NCBI GenBank assembly: GCA_030036915.1
Contig: JASHSC010000657.1
Coordinates: 1 to 17,479 of the forward strand
Source of the DNA: Terriglobia bacterium
Lineage (GTDB): Bacteria; Acidobacteriota; Terriglobia; UBA7540
DNA: 17,479 bases
Reading direction: 5' to 3'
A model generated the notes under the pieces. That model saw only the letters and a list, made by a program, of their open reading frames with translations, was not told where the DNA came from and searched no databases. Below are positions 1-7,930 of this stretch, one piece after another. A program made the translations under genes and the position numbers. The stretch's first letter is position 1, and the number at the start of each line of letters is the position of its first letter.

Positions 1-150
1 GCCTTCGCAGCCGCGTGGTTCGTCAGCTACGCGTCGTCCACGGGACAGTACCTCGGCATCACGAGCGGTTACTCGATCGGGGACCTGGCGTTCCTGCCCA
101 TCGTCTTCGTGATCGGGATCGTCGTCTACTTCGTGTCCTACGCGGTCCAG
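1..150 (+). CDS. Fragment of an unrelated membrane transporter-like protein (partial at both ends)
   Basis: Frame 1 reads as a very hydrophobic peptide with two probable membrane segments, one around AAAWFVSYAS and one around LPIVFVIGIVVYFVSY. This resembles the last helices of a permease, but I cannot name the family. Nearly every codon ends in G or C (GTC, ATC, TTC, TAC, GCG), a bias typical of Actinobacteria and much stronger than in the rest of the window. The similarity stops at about 148-158, where the opposite strand becomes a recognisable asparagine synthetase. The frame stays open past the junction to 450, but that continuation is antisense of asnB and not real. Both the fragment and its sudden end suggest an assembly chimera at the contig edge. 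That it encodes a membrane protein is fairly clear; that it belongs to this genome is doubtful. Confidence 0.5.
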
Positions 151-414
151 CAGGCCTTTGCACAGCTCGCGGTAGTTGTAGATTTCTCCATTGAATACCA
201 GGGTGACGTCCCCGGCTTCGTTGGAGAGCGGTTGATTGCCGGTCTCGAGGTCAATGATGCTCAGGCGTTGAATGGCCAGGGCGAGATGAGGCAGTTGAAA
301 TTTGCCGCCGCTGTCGGGCCCGCGATGCAAGATGCGCGCCGCCATGGCTTCAATGCGCTCGCCGTGCGCCAAAGGTTGGAGCTGGAGATTGAAAATTCCG
401 CAAATCCCGCACAT
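151..414 (-). CDS. asnB: Asparagine synthase (glutamine-hydrolysing), N-terminal part only
   Basis: The peptide starting at the ATG at 414 begins MCGICGIFN, the N-terminus of a class II glutamine amidotransferase. Cys2 becomes the N-terminal nucleophile that releases ammonia from glutamine. Further family motifs follow: RGPDSGG (31-37), LAIQRLSIIDL (46-56) and NGEIYNYREL (75-84), all in AsnB order. AsnB converts aspartate, ATP and glutamine to asparagine; paralogs in glycan loci can amidate other carboxylates. Only about 88 of the usual ~600 residues are present. The frame stays open to base 1, but residues beyond ~88 are antisense of a foreign-looking GC-rich fragment, so a call spanning 1-414 would be a chimeric protein. 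The start lies 58 bases after the upstream glycosyltransferase stop on the same strand, so it is probably the third gene of that operon. No clear Shine-Dalgarno sequence is visible. Confidence 0.8.
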
Positions 415-472
415 AGGGCGTCAGGAAGCAGGTTACAGTTTTCGGCTTAAACTGAACAGAAAAAACTCGCCC

Positions 473-2317
473 TCAGCGGCTCGAGCCACCTGAAGGTATT
501 GGCGGAAAGGGTGGGACGACTCGTCCCGGAGGGGTTTGGACCCCCGAAGCATCGGCGGGCCGAATCTCCCAGACAGAGAAATCCCATTCGCTCCACAGCG
601 GTTCGATTCGAGCGGCGTTTTCGAACAAATGCTCCACCAAGGTGTTCGGAGTGATGACCAAAAAGGGCTGCGTGCTGGTTTTCGCGAGCGTCAAGAATTC
701 CGGCACAGAAATCAGCACGCCTTTGCCTACCCGGTCGCCCTCCGTGCGCCGCAGGGCAGCCTGATGTGCCACCTGGTAATTGCTGGTCATCTCACCCCAG
801 TGGATGGAGAGCAGTCCCTCCGGCCGGCGCAAATAGAACGGCAGACTGTTGCGAAAATAGTAGTATCCGAAAATCGGCGCATTGCGAAGCGGGCTGGCCA
901 GAATGGTCTCCGCCAGGCGGCGACTGGAGTGGCTCTCGGCATAAAACCGCCACGGTGTGTAGCAACGCAAAGCTACCGCTGGAAAGATCACGGCGGCAAA
1001 CGCAAAGGTGGCTACCGCGACGGTTCGCCCCCGCATCCGCGTCGCCATCCGCCGGCCGAGAAATCCCAACGCGGCCAGAATCAGCCCGGCGTAGAGCAAT
1101 GACGGCTGAACGAGTGCCGCAACTTGAGGTTGGATTTTCTCCCCCATCCGTTTTTCTGCCCAGGTGTAGAGCCAGGAATGGGACGCTGCTGCCACCAGCA
1201 CTCCCAATCCGAGCAGCGAAGCGAAGCCCGCCGTGAGCCAATCTGGCGGGCGCTTTTGCCCGTCTGCGCCAACTTCCTGCCAAACGTGCGCCGCCAGGAT
1301 GCTCAATGGGACGATGGCGGGAAGAAAATAAGTTGGAAGCTTGGAATGAGAAACTGTGAAGAAGATAAATACCCACACCGCCCAACAAAGCAGAAACATG
1401 ATTGGCCGGCCCGCCTCTTCTCTGAGCTCCCGCCAGCGCCGCAGGCGATTCCAACCCGCCAGGAGCACGAAAAGGCTCCAGGGAAAGAAGCCGCCGAGAA
1501 AAACTGGAATGTAATACAGGATTCCCCCTCCGCGCCTCGCCGAGCCGGTGGCGAAGCGCTTCAAACTTTCGTTCCAGATCGCGTAGTGAGGGAAATCCGG
1601 ATTGCGCAATGAAACGGCAACGAACCATGGCAGTACGACGGCGAGGAAAATCAATATTCCCCATCCCCAGCGCAGGTGCAGCCATGCGTGCCAGCGGCCA
1701 CGCACTGCCTGGTAAATCAAAATCGAGATCACGGGAATCAGAAATCCCACGAAGCCCTTGGTGATCACGGCCACGCCCATGGCCGCAAACATCAGAGCCT
1801 CAAACCACGGCGTGAGATAGCGATCCTCCTCCGCGAGCCAGAAGGCCACCATAGCCAGCGTCACGAAAAAGGTGAGGGTCATGTCAAAGATGACTTCGCG
1901 GGCGAGTACCAGGGCCAGGGGAGACGTGGCAAAAATCAATCCTGCCCTGAGCCCCGAAGCATCACCGAACATGCGTCGCCCCAGGAACCACACCAACAAC
2001 ATTGTTGCCATGCCCATTAACGCGGAGGGGAAGCGCGCCGCCCATTCAGAAACACCAAAGGTTTTCAGGGATGCAGCCACCATCCAGAAAAACACCGCGG
2101 GCTTGTCAAGAACCACAAAGGTGTTGAAGTGCGGCGAAGTCCAGTCCCCCGTCGCCATCATTTCCCGGCCCACCTCGGCGTTCCGTCCTTCGTCGGGTTC
2201 CATCAATGGGGAACGGCCCAAAGCTGAAAAGAAGAGCAAACCCGCCGTGACCAACAGCAGGGCTAGCGACAGGTAGAGGGTGGTTTTTGGATTCGAAGGG
2301 GATTCAGCGTCCGTCAC
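473..2317 (-). CDS. ArnT/PMT-like polyprenyl-phosphate-sugar glycosyltransferase (GT39/GT83 type), integral membrane
   Basis: This 614-residue polytopic protein should transfer a sugar from a polyprenyl-phosphate carrier to an acceptor on the outer face of the inner membrane. Residues 12-32 form the first helix. Next comes the family signature in the first periplasmic loop: EPDEGRNAE (40-48), a GDW, then DKPAVFFW (71-78), where conserved acidic residues sit in ArnT and PMT enzymes. Many further helices run to about residue 450, followed by a soluble C-terminal domain, the arrangement of ArnT (about 550 residues). The last ~25 residues are proline- and glycine-rich. The start is GTG at 2317, with a weak ribosome site, 11 bases after the stop of the GT2 gene; that enzyme would make the lipid-linked donor. 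The acceptor could be lipid A, another glycolipid or a secreted protein, and sequence does not decide. The family call is strong, the substrate unknown. Confidence 0.88.
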   Translation of the reverse strand: MTDAESPSNPKTTLYLSLALLLVTAGLLFFSALGRSPLMEPDEGRNAEVGREMMATGDWTSPHFNTFVVLDKPAVFFWMVAASLKTFGVSEWAARFPSALMGMATMLLVWFLGRRMFGDASGLRAGLIFATSPLALVLAREVIFDMTLTFFVTLAMVAFWLAEEDRYLTPWFEALMFAAMGVAVITKGFVGFLIPVISILIYQAVRGRWHAWLHLRWGWGILIFLAVVLPWFVAVSLRNPDFPHYAIWNESLKRFATGSARRGGGILYYIPVFLGGFFPWSLFVLLAGWNRLRRWRELREEAGRPIMFLLCWAVWVFIFFTVSHSKLPTYFLPAIVPLSILAAHVWQEVGADGQKRPPDWLTAGFASLLGLGVLVAAASHSWLYTWAEKRMGEKIQPQVAALVQPSLLYAGLILAALGFLGRRMATRMRGRTVAVATFAFAAVIFPAVALRCYTPWRFYAESHSSRRLAETILASPLRNAPIFGYYYFRNSLPFYLRRPEGLLSIHWGEMTSNYQVAHQAALRRTEGDRVGKGVLISVPEFLTLAKTSTQPFLVITPNTLVEHLFENAARIEPLWSEWDFSVWEIRPADASGVQTPPGRVVPPFPPIPSGGSSR

Positions 2318-2328
2318 GTTGGTTGGTC

Positions 2329-3090
2329 TTAAACTGATTCCTGACTTTTAACTTCCAGGTTCTCGGGAGTCTCCACGACTTCCAGAACGGCTTCATAAGG
2401 GATCCAGTTTTTTTTCATCCAGCGCACTGCCCACACGTCTGCCAGGCCTTTCTTCATTCTTCGCCAGGTACCGTACTTGGTTTTTCCCGCGCGGCGCGGG
2501 CGATGGCTCACAGGAACTTGCACCACGCGGAAGCTGCGCATCCTCAGGAGAGTGGGGAGGAACCGGTGCATGCCGTTGTAGAGCTCCAGCCGCTCGACGC
2601 ACTCGCGGCGGTAAGCCTTCAGCGTGCACCCGGTGTCCACAATATCGTCATTCGTCACCCAATTGCGGAAGCCGTTGGCGATGCGCGACGACCGGCGCTT
2701 CCACCAGGTGTCCTGCCGGCGGGTGCGGATGCCGCAGACGACGTCATAATCGGCAAGCATCTGAACGAGCCTGGGAATTTCCCCCGGATCGTTTTGCAGG
2801 TCGCCGTCAAGCGTTACCACGGCGCGGCCTTTGGCCAGATGGAACCCCGCGCCCATCGCTGCAGTCTGGCCCAGATTCCGCCGGAAATGGGCGATGCGGA
2901 TTCGCGGGTCAGCCATTTGAGCGCGTTTTAGAAGTTCAAGCGTCGCGTCCGTGCTGCCGTCATCGACGAAGAGAAACTCGACGTCTCCGGGCCAGTTTGC
3001 CAGCGCCGCCTGGAGCTGCGCATGGAGGGGGCCGACATTCTCCTCCTCATTGTAGACTGGAATCACTACGCTCAGGGAACTGCTTTCCAC
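2329..3090 (-). CDS. GT2 glycosyltransferase, dolichyl-phosphate mannose synthase (DPM1)-like
   Basis: Predicted cytoplasmic GT-A enzyme that loads a nucleotide-activated sugar onto a polyprenyl phosphate. With the start used here (253 residues), the fold signatures are VVIPVYNEEEN (8-18), VDDGSTD (42-48) and the metal-binding DGDLQNDP (95-102). A QDTWWKR/RR stretch follows and then VDTGCTLKAYRRE, as in DPM1-type enzymes. It lacks the C-terminal transmembrane pair of ArnC/GtrB-type members, so it resembles the short soluble DPM1 class. Start choice: an ATG at 3141 would add 17 residues with no homology, whereas GTG at 3090 is preceded by an AGGAGG ribosome site (3094-3099) and places the Rossmann motif at the usual N-terminal position. 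It is the first gene of a minus-strand operon with the ArnT-like enzyme and asnB. The pair fits a two-step route: lipid-linked sugar synthesis, then transfer in the periplasm. Confidence 0.88.
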   Translation of the reverse strand: MESSSLSVVIPVYNEEENVGPLHAQLQAALANWPGDVEFLFVDDGSTDATLELLKRAQMADPRIRIAHFRRNLGQTAAMGAGFHLAKGRAVVTLDGDLQNDPGEIPRLVQMLADYDVVCGIRTRRQDTWWKRRSSRIANGFRNWVTNDDIVDTGCTLKAYRRECVERLELYNGMHRFLPTLLRMRSFRVVQVPVSHRPRRAGKTKYGTWRRMKKGLADVWAVRWMKKNWIPYEAVLEVVETPENLEVKSQESV

Positions 3091-3102
3091 TTGCCTCCTC
3101 AA
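3091..3102 (-). promoter_or_regulatory. Shine-Dalgarno site that fixes a GTG start for the GT2 gene
   Basis: Read on the minus strand this is TTGAGGAGGCAA followed directly by GTG. AGGAGG lies 3 bases, and the first GAGG 6 bases, before the start codon. This match is far better than anything before the ATG at 3141, so the shorter protein is preferred. Confidence 0.7.
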
Positions 3103-3167
3103 TCCACGGCAATACACGCCGATTCGAGGTAATTTTAGCACGCTTGCTGCACGAGGCTGCGAATTTC

Positions 3168-3216
3168 CCTGCCTGGCCGGGCGGCGTTGGGTCGGCCCGG
3201 GTTCCCGGCAGGCAGG
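3168..3216. repeat. Long inverted repeat in the divergent promoter region
   Basis: CCTGCCTGGCCGGG (3168-3181) pairs with CCCGGCAGGCAGG (3204-3216), giving a 13-pair stem with one bulged base and a 22-base loop that contains a further GGGTCGGCCC palindrome. It lies between the divergent GT2 (starts 3090, minus) and BON-protein (starts 3313, plus) genes, about 80 bases before the GT2 start codon. On the plus strand ATTTT follows, but no plus-strand gene ends here, so a terminator role is unlikely. It may be a 5' leader hairpin of the glycan operon or an operator. Nothing else was recognised in 3103-3312. Confidence 0.5.
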
Positions 3217-3312
3217 ATTTTACGTTTCGCCTTCGGGCTCGTGTACATCCTCGCCAAGCGGGAATGAATCAAACGAGCTTGATAGCGCGGGTTTCCCCGT
3301 GGATGAGGGTGT

Positions 3313-4494
3313 ATGCCTGGATCACGATTTCGACGACCAGTCTTATTGGTACTGATGATGGGTGCCCTTCTCCTGGGCGCTTGCAATGGCCTCAAACTAT
3401 TTCATTCCCCGGATGACAAGGCAATCACCACCGATATTCAGGCCAAACTGTTCGGCGATCCGGTTCTGAAGACGCGCGATATTCGCGTCGTGTCGCAGAA
3501 TGGCGTCGTCACGCTCTCAGGAACGGTCGACACTGAGCTGGAGAAGTCCGCTGTCGAGCATCTTGCTTCCCAACAAGAGGGTGTAAAGAATGTTTTAAAC
3601 ACGCTCAGCGTGATTTTGCCGCCGGCTCCGCCCTCCCCCGAAAGCGCCAAGCCCCTGGCGCGAGTAATGCCCGCAGAGGCACCTCCCCACGAAGCGGCTC
3701 CGGAGGAGCCGCGGCACATCCGCAGTGCCGCTCCGGCAGCGAGCGACCAGGAGAAACCTGCGGATGACTTGCAGGCCGACTCGAACTCGGTTCCACCGGA
3801 GCCTGCGGCCACCGGCAATCCGAGCGACAATCCTCCACAGGCTCCAGCCTCAGCCCCCACTTTGCCTGCCGTTGTTTATCCATCTCCTGCCGCCGCACCG
3901 CCTGCGGCTCCGGCACCTGCGGCGCCCGCTTCTCCTCCACCGGCGCCGCAGCCCGCACCCAAGCCGCAACCGCAGATTACGATTCCCGCCGGGACCGTGG
4001 TAACCATCCGCATGATTGATAACATCGATTCCAGCCGCAACAAGCCTGGGGAGGAGTTCGCCGCTACGGTGGATTCACCCGTCGTTGTGAACGATCAGGT
4101 CGTGGTGCCGCGCGGCGTCGATGCCCGCATCCGATTAGTGGACGCGCAATCCGCCGGGCACATCGAGGGCCAGTCCGATTTGAAGCTCCAACTGATTGCT
4201 GTGACCGTGAACGGTGTCTCCTACCCCACCTCCAGCGGGTATTACGAGCAGCACGGCGCTTCGCGCGGCACGCGTTCGGCGGAAACCATTGGCGGCGGCG
4301 CGGTTCTGGGAGCGCTGATTGGCGGCATCCTCGGCCACGGCAAAGGCGCCGCCATCGGGTCTGTCGCAGGCGCCGGAGCCGGCACGGCCGTCCAGGTTTC
4401 AACCGAGGGTCAGCAGGTCAAAGTGCCCTCCGAAACAAAGCTCGACTTCACCCTCAAAGATCCCCTAACAATTCCGCTCGGCAGCAACTCATGA
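3313..4494 (+). CDS. BON-domain lipoprotein with Pro/Ala linker and C-terminal VirB10/TrbI-like, glycine-zipper domain
   Basis: The 393-residue product starts with a lipoprotein signal (basic MPGSRFRR, hydrophobic stretch, lipobox LGAC with Cys24 as the likely lipidated residue). Residues ~37-102 form a BON domain, recognisable from the AITTDIQAKLFGDP start, the VVTLSGTV core and the VKNVLNTL end; BON domains bind phospholipid or envelope surfaces. A long Pro/Ala-rich linker (103-220) could span the periplasm. Residues 221-390 start ITIPAGTVVTIR, continue with a VVVPRG motif, resemble the beta-rich C-terminal domain of VirB10/TrbI-type proteins, and enclose a glycine zipper (326-356) able to insert in a membrane. 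ATG 3313 has GAGGGT just upstream. No type IV secretion genes are nearby, so an envelope-stability role is more likely than secretion. The domain reading is solid; the function is inferred. Confidence 0.8.
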   Translation: MPGSRFRRPVLLVLMMGALLLGACNGLKLFHSPDDKAITTDIQAKLFGDPVLKTRDIRVVSQNGVVTLSGTVDTELEKSAVEHLASQQEGVKNVLNTLSVILPPAPPSPESAKPLARVMPAEAPPHEAAPEEPRHIRSAAPAASDQEKPADDLQADSNSVPPEPAATGNPSDNPPQAPASAPTLPAVVYPSPAAAPPAAPAPAAPASPPPAPQPAPKPQPQITIPAGTVVTIRMIDNIDSSRNKPGEEFAATVDSPVVVNDQVVVPRGVDARIRLVDAQSAGHIEGQSDLKLQLIAVTVNGVSYPTSSGYYEQHGASRGTRSAETIGGGAVLGALIGGILGHGKGAAIGSVAGAGAGTAVQVSTEGQQVKVPSETKLDFTLKDPLTIPLGSNS

Positions 4495-4585
4495 TGGCTG
4501 ATCGACGGGTCAAACCACTTGCCGATGAGCAAGGTCAGAAACCCCTCCATTAGTTCCTTTTAACCCTCCATTTTTCGTATTGCTC

Positions 4586-4614
4586 TTCAATCATTGGCTC
4601 CCTTCGGATAGAAT
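4586..4614 (+). promoter_or_regulatory. Candidate sigma-70-type promoter for glmS
   Basis: TAGAAT (4609-4614) matches the -10 consensus at five of six positions. TTCAAT (4586-4591), a weak -35 match, lies 17 bases upstream. It would give a leader of about 90 bases before the glmS start. The 4495-4713 gap shows no other feature: no convincing terminator for the BON gene and no glmS ribozyme-like structure I could recognise. Confidence 0.3.
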
Positions 4615-4713
4615 TTTGATTCAGAGGCAAAAGCGGACATTCACAAATAAACTGTTGCCAAGTGTTGGAGCATCAAATCTCAATAGTCCTCGAGAATTAG
4701 GAAGGAGCAGCGC

Positions 4714-6540
4714 ATGTGCGGAATTGTGGCGTATACGGGCAATCAACCGGCTAAGGAAATCCTGATTGAAGGGCTGAAGCGGTTGGAATACCGCGGATAC
4801 GACTCGAGCGGAATTTTCATTGCCAACAACTCTTCACCCTACCTTGCCCGCGCGGTCGGTAAAGTCGCCGAACTCGAGCGCCAGGTGTGGAATTCCGCCC
4901 CCGACGGCGCAGCGGGAATCGCCCACACCCGCTGGGCCACGCACGGCAAGCCCAGCGAGGTGAATGCTCACCCGCACGCGGACTGCGGCAGCAAGCTCTA
5001 CCTGGTGCACAACGGGATCATTGAAAACTACCTTCTGCTGAAGAAGCGCTTGCAGGAAGCCGGCCACACCTTCAAGTCCCAAACGGACACGGAAGTGCTC
5101 GCCCACCTGATCGAGGCAAATTATCAGGGCAATCTCCCCGCCGCTGTTCAGAAGGCTCTGATGCAGGTGCAGGGCACGTTCGGCATCGCGGCGATGCACA
5201 TTGACCACCCCGAATCCATCGTTGTGGCGCGGCGCGGCAGCCCGATCATTCTCGGCATCGGTGAAAAAGTTTCGCTGGCGGCGTCGGACGCCTCCGCCCT
5301 TGCCCAGCACACGGACAAAGTGGTTTTTCTCGAGGATAATGAAGTGGCGACCCTCGAGCCGGGAAAATTCACCATCACCACCCTCGATAACCGCTCCGTG
5401 AGCCGCGGGACCACCAACCTGGATTGGAACATTGAATCCATGGATCGCGGCTCGTTCCCGCATTACATGCTCAAGGAAATTTTCGAGCAGCCGGAAGCCG
5501 TGGAGAACGCCCTGCGCGGGCGCGTCAATCACGCCGAAGCGGTGGCGAAGCTGGGCGGGCTCGAATCCGTGCAGGACCGCCTGCTGCAAGCGCGGCATTT
5601 GATCATCGTGAGCTGCGGCACCAGCTATTATGCCGGGCTGCTGGGGCGCTACGTGATGGAGACTCTCACGGATCTGACCGTGGAGACCGAACTGGCATCG
5701 GAATTCCGCTACCGCAAGCTGAATATCCGCCAGGGAACGGCGGTGCTGGCCATCAGCCAGTCGGGTGAAACCGCGGATACGCTCGCCGCACTGCGTGAGG
5801 CCAAGCGCAAAGGCGCGCTGGTGCTGGGCCTGGTGAACGTGGTGGGCAGCACCATCACCCGTGAGACTCACGCCGGCGTTTATTCCCACGCCGGCATTGA
5901 GGTGGGCGTGGCCTCCACCAAATCCTTTACCTCACAACTCACCATTCTTACCCTCATGGCGCTGCTCATCGGACGCAGCCGCGACCTTTCCTACGAGGAC
6001 GGCCATGAAATTATTCGCGCGCTGGAACAAGTGCCGGACCAGATCCGCGAAATTCTGAAGCAGGCGGGGAAAATCCGCGAGCTCGCGGAGAAGTATTGTC
6101 ACTCCGACCACTTCCTGTTTGTCGGGCGCAAATTTCAATATCCCATTGCGCTGGAGGGCGCGCTGAAGCTGAAGGAAATTGCCTACATTCATTCCGAGGG
6201 ATACGCAGCGGGCGAAATGAAGCACGGGCCCATCGCCCTGATCGACCCCAAGTTTCCCACCTTGGCCCTGGCGCTCGAAGACGCCTCGTATGAGCGCGTG
6301 GTCTCCAACATGCAGGAAATTCGCGCCCGCGAAGGCAAAATCATAGCCATCACGACGGAGGGAAACACCAAGCTCGGCAGCTTGGTGGACGACCTCATTT
6401 ATGTCCCACGAACGCATGAAGCCGTGGCCCCGCTGCTCACCGTTGTGCCCCTTCAACTCTTCGCCTATTACTGCGGGGTGCTCCTCGGCCGCGACGTGGA
6501 TAAGCCTCGCAACCTGGCCAAAAGCGTGACGGTGGAGTGA
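4714..6540 (+). CDS. glmS: Glutamine-fructose-6-phosphate aminotransferase (isomerising)
   Basis: GlmS makes glucosamine-6-phosphate from fructose-6-phosphate and glutamine, the first committed step to UDP-GlcNAc for peptidoglycan and lipopolysaccharide. At 608 residues the length equals that of well-studied enzymes. The glutaminase half starts MCGIVAYTG with Cys2 as nucleophile, followed by EYRGYDSSG (25-33), HTRWATHG (71-78) and NGIIENY (100-106). The isomerase half holds two SIS domains with CGTS (301-304), SQSGE (348-352) and EVGVASTKSFTSQ (396-408). A later EGALKLKEIAYIHSEG motif and the conserved C-terminal tail ending KSVTVE complete the enzyme. ATG 4714 is preceded by a strong AGGAAGGAG ribosome site, and removal of the initiator Met would expose the essential Cys. 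It is convergent with the anti-sigma gene, 56 bases away, and appears intact. Confidence 0.97.
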   Translation: MCGIVAYTGNQPAKEILIEGLKRLEYRGYDSSGIFIANNSSPYLARAVGKVAELERQVWNSAPDGAAGIAHTRWATHGKPSEVNAHPHADCGSKLYLVHNGIIENYLLLKKRLQEAGHTFKSQTDTEVLAHLIEANYQGNLPAAVQKALMQVQGTFGIAAMHIDHPESIVVARRGSPIILGIGEKVSLAASDASALAQHTDKVVFLEDNEVATLEPGKFTITTLDNRSVSRGTTNLDWNIESMDRGSFPHYMLKEIFEQPEAVENALRGRVNHAEAVAKLGGLESVQDRLLQARHLIIVSCGTSYYAGLLGRYVMETLTDLTVETELASEFRYRKLNIRQGTAVLAISQSGETADTLAALREAKRKGALVLGLVNVVGSTITRETHAGVYSHAGIEVGVASTKSFTSQLTILTLMALLIGRSRDLSYEDGHEIIRALEQVPDQIREILKQAGKIRELAEKYCHSDHFLFVGRKFQYPIALEGALKLKEIAYIHSEGYAAGEMKHGPIALIDPKFPTLALALEDASYERVVSNMQEIRAREGKIIAITTEGNTKLGSLVDDLIYVPRTHEAVAPLLTVVPLQLFAYYCGVLLGRDVDKPRNLAKSVTVE

Positions 6541-6596
6541 GCCGGTTTTCCTCAAGCACGGGCAGGTGGCGGGACGCTCGCAACCTGCTAAGCCCT

Positions 6597-7895
6597 TCAG
6601 CTCGCGTTCATCGCCGCCTTCACCTTGCGCCACCCGAAGCGCGCAGGGAAGAACAAGAGCGCGCTCCAAACCAGCAGGAACGGCCCAACGTTAAAGAAGA
6701 ACAGAATGGTTCCCACCAGGCTGTCGGCGGCGGCGCGGTAACCCTCCACCAGCGCGTTGCGCAACCGCCCGCCGACGGAGGGCGTGGCCATGTCCAGCTC
6801 GGCCTTGTACTCCTCATGTAACTCGACCTGCAAAGTGGCGAAGCTGACGCGATTCTGCAAATTCTTCTGCTCGGCTTCCATGCGCTCGATTCCCTCGCGC
6901 ACGCTTGCCAGTTCCTGTTCGACGGCCAGCACATCGGAGAGCCTGCCCGTCCTCTTCTCGAGGATGTCGAGAAGCGTCTGTTCGGTGCGGCGGGCGTTTG
7001 AAAGACGGGCGTTCAGGTCAACATACTGGTCGGTGACTTCTTCGCCGCCCTGCGATTCCTGCTCCACGTGCGCGAGCTGCTTGATTTCGGTGAGCGTGGC
7101 ATCAAGCTGGTCCGCCGGAACTCGGAAAGTGGCGGCAAGGGTGTGAACGCTGCCCGATTCGCTTCCCACATTCAGTTGCGCGCTGTAGCCACCGTGACGC
7201 CGAATCGTGGCTTCGAGCGCAGCACGCGTCCTGTCGAAATCCTTGGTCAGGAGCTTCAGCGACGCCGTGCGGGCGATCATGGGAGCCACGACTGACGGGC
7301 TCGTTGCGGCATTTCCCATGCTACGAGGAGCAAGGCTCGCGTACCGCTGCTCACGATTAAACTGGGCCGTATCACTCGAAAGCTGGTTGTCGGTCCTGTA
7401 GGAGTTGGAGGCAGGACCCGCTGCGACTCCCGGCTCGTTGAGGGTTGACATCACGTCACCTCCACCCCTTACCCGACTTTGTTGATTGGTTCTGGGGGCG
7501 CTAACAAAAGCGGAGAGGGATTGTCGTCTCGAGGGCTGCATGTTAGGAATTGCCAGAGCGGCGATGAGCATGACCACGCAGGCGACGCCGGCCGTAGCCC
7601 ACACCCAGCGGGGAAGCCCGAATGTCCAAGTGGGCCGCGGTTTCTTCACGGCTTGCGGTTTCGTCTCCTGCCCCGCCACGGCTGCGTTCATGTGTTCAAC
7701 GAGGCTCTGCGGCGCGGGCTCGGTTTGCCACGCGGCGAGCCGTTCGGAGAGCCCACGGGACTCGGCAATAGTTACGCGGCACTCACCGCAGCGCTCGATG
7801 TGTTCAGAGACCACCACGGCGCGCTCGGCGGTCAGTTCGCCGTCAAGGTAGGCCATCAATTCTACCTGCTCAACGGGATGTGGAGAACCATTCAT
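6597..7895 (-). CDS. Membrane anti-sigma factor with zf-HC2 and DUF4349 domains
   Basis: This 432-residue protein should hold the neighbouring ECF sigma factor inactive at the membrane. The N-terminus carries the zinc-finger anti-sigma signature H32-x3-C36-x2-C39 after the LMAYLDGEL motif. Residues ~97-117 form one transmembrane helix. A low-complexity stretch follows, then a DUF4349-like region from about 200: a basic ARTASLKLLTKDF strand, an LAATFRVPADQLDATL core and a long coiled coil (~280-350). A second hydrophobic helix is at ~390-418, followed by a basic tail. The region between the two helices is probably extracytoplasmic and could be the sensor. ATG 7895 has AAGGA seven bases upstream. 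The sigma gene ends 100 bases upstream on the same strand, and the gap is almost filled by a palindromic repeat. The anti-sigma role is inferred from domain and position. Confidence 0.85.
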   Translation of the reverse strand: MNGSPHPVEQVELMAYLDGELTAERAVVVSEHIERCGECRVTIAESRGLSERLAAWQTEPAPQSLVEHMNAAVAGQETKPQAVKKPRPTWTFGLPRWVWATAGVACVVMLIAALAIPNMQPSRRQSLSAFVSAPRTNQQSRVRGGGDVMSTLNEPGVAAGPASNSYRTDNQLSSDTAQFNREQRYASLAPRSMGNAATSPSVVAPMIARTASLKLLTKDFDRTRAALEATIRRHGGYSAQLNVGSESGSVHTLAATFRVPADQLDATLTEIKQLAHVEQESQGGEEVTDQYVDLNARLSNARRTEQTLLDILEKRTGRLSDVLAVEQELASVREGIERMEAEQKNLQNRVSFATLQVELHEEYKAELDMATPSVGGRLRNALVEGYRAAADSLVGTILFFFNVGPFLLVWSALLFFPARFGWRKVKAAMNAS

Positions 7896-7930
7896 GTTTA
7901 ATTCCTTCGCGAATCGGCCTCAATGCGAAT

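Noticed and set aside
536..1102. Plus-strand open frames antisense to the ArnT-like gene
   Set aside because: Low-complexity Arg/Gln/Pro/His-rich translation typical of antisense shadows; the minus strand encodes a convincing membrane glycosyltransferase.
4495..4713. glmS ribozyme in the glmS leader
   Set aside because: The ribozyme is known mainly from Firmicutes and no matching core or pseudoknot pattern was recognisable in this 219-base gap.
4834..5889. 351-residue minus-strand open frame inside glmS
   Set aside because: Antisense of a fully conserved glmS; His/Gly/Ala-rich shadow with no recognisable motif.
6541..6596. Bidirectional terminator between glmS and the anti-sigma gene
   Set aside because: No stable hairpin with a flanking T-run on either strand in the 56-base gap.
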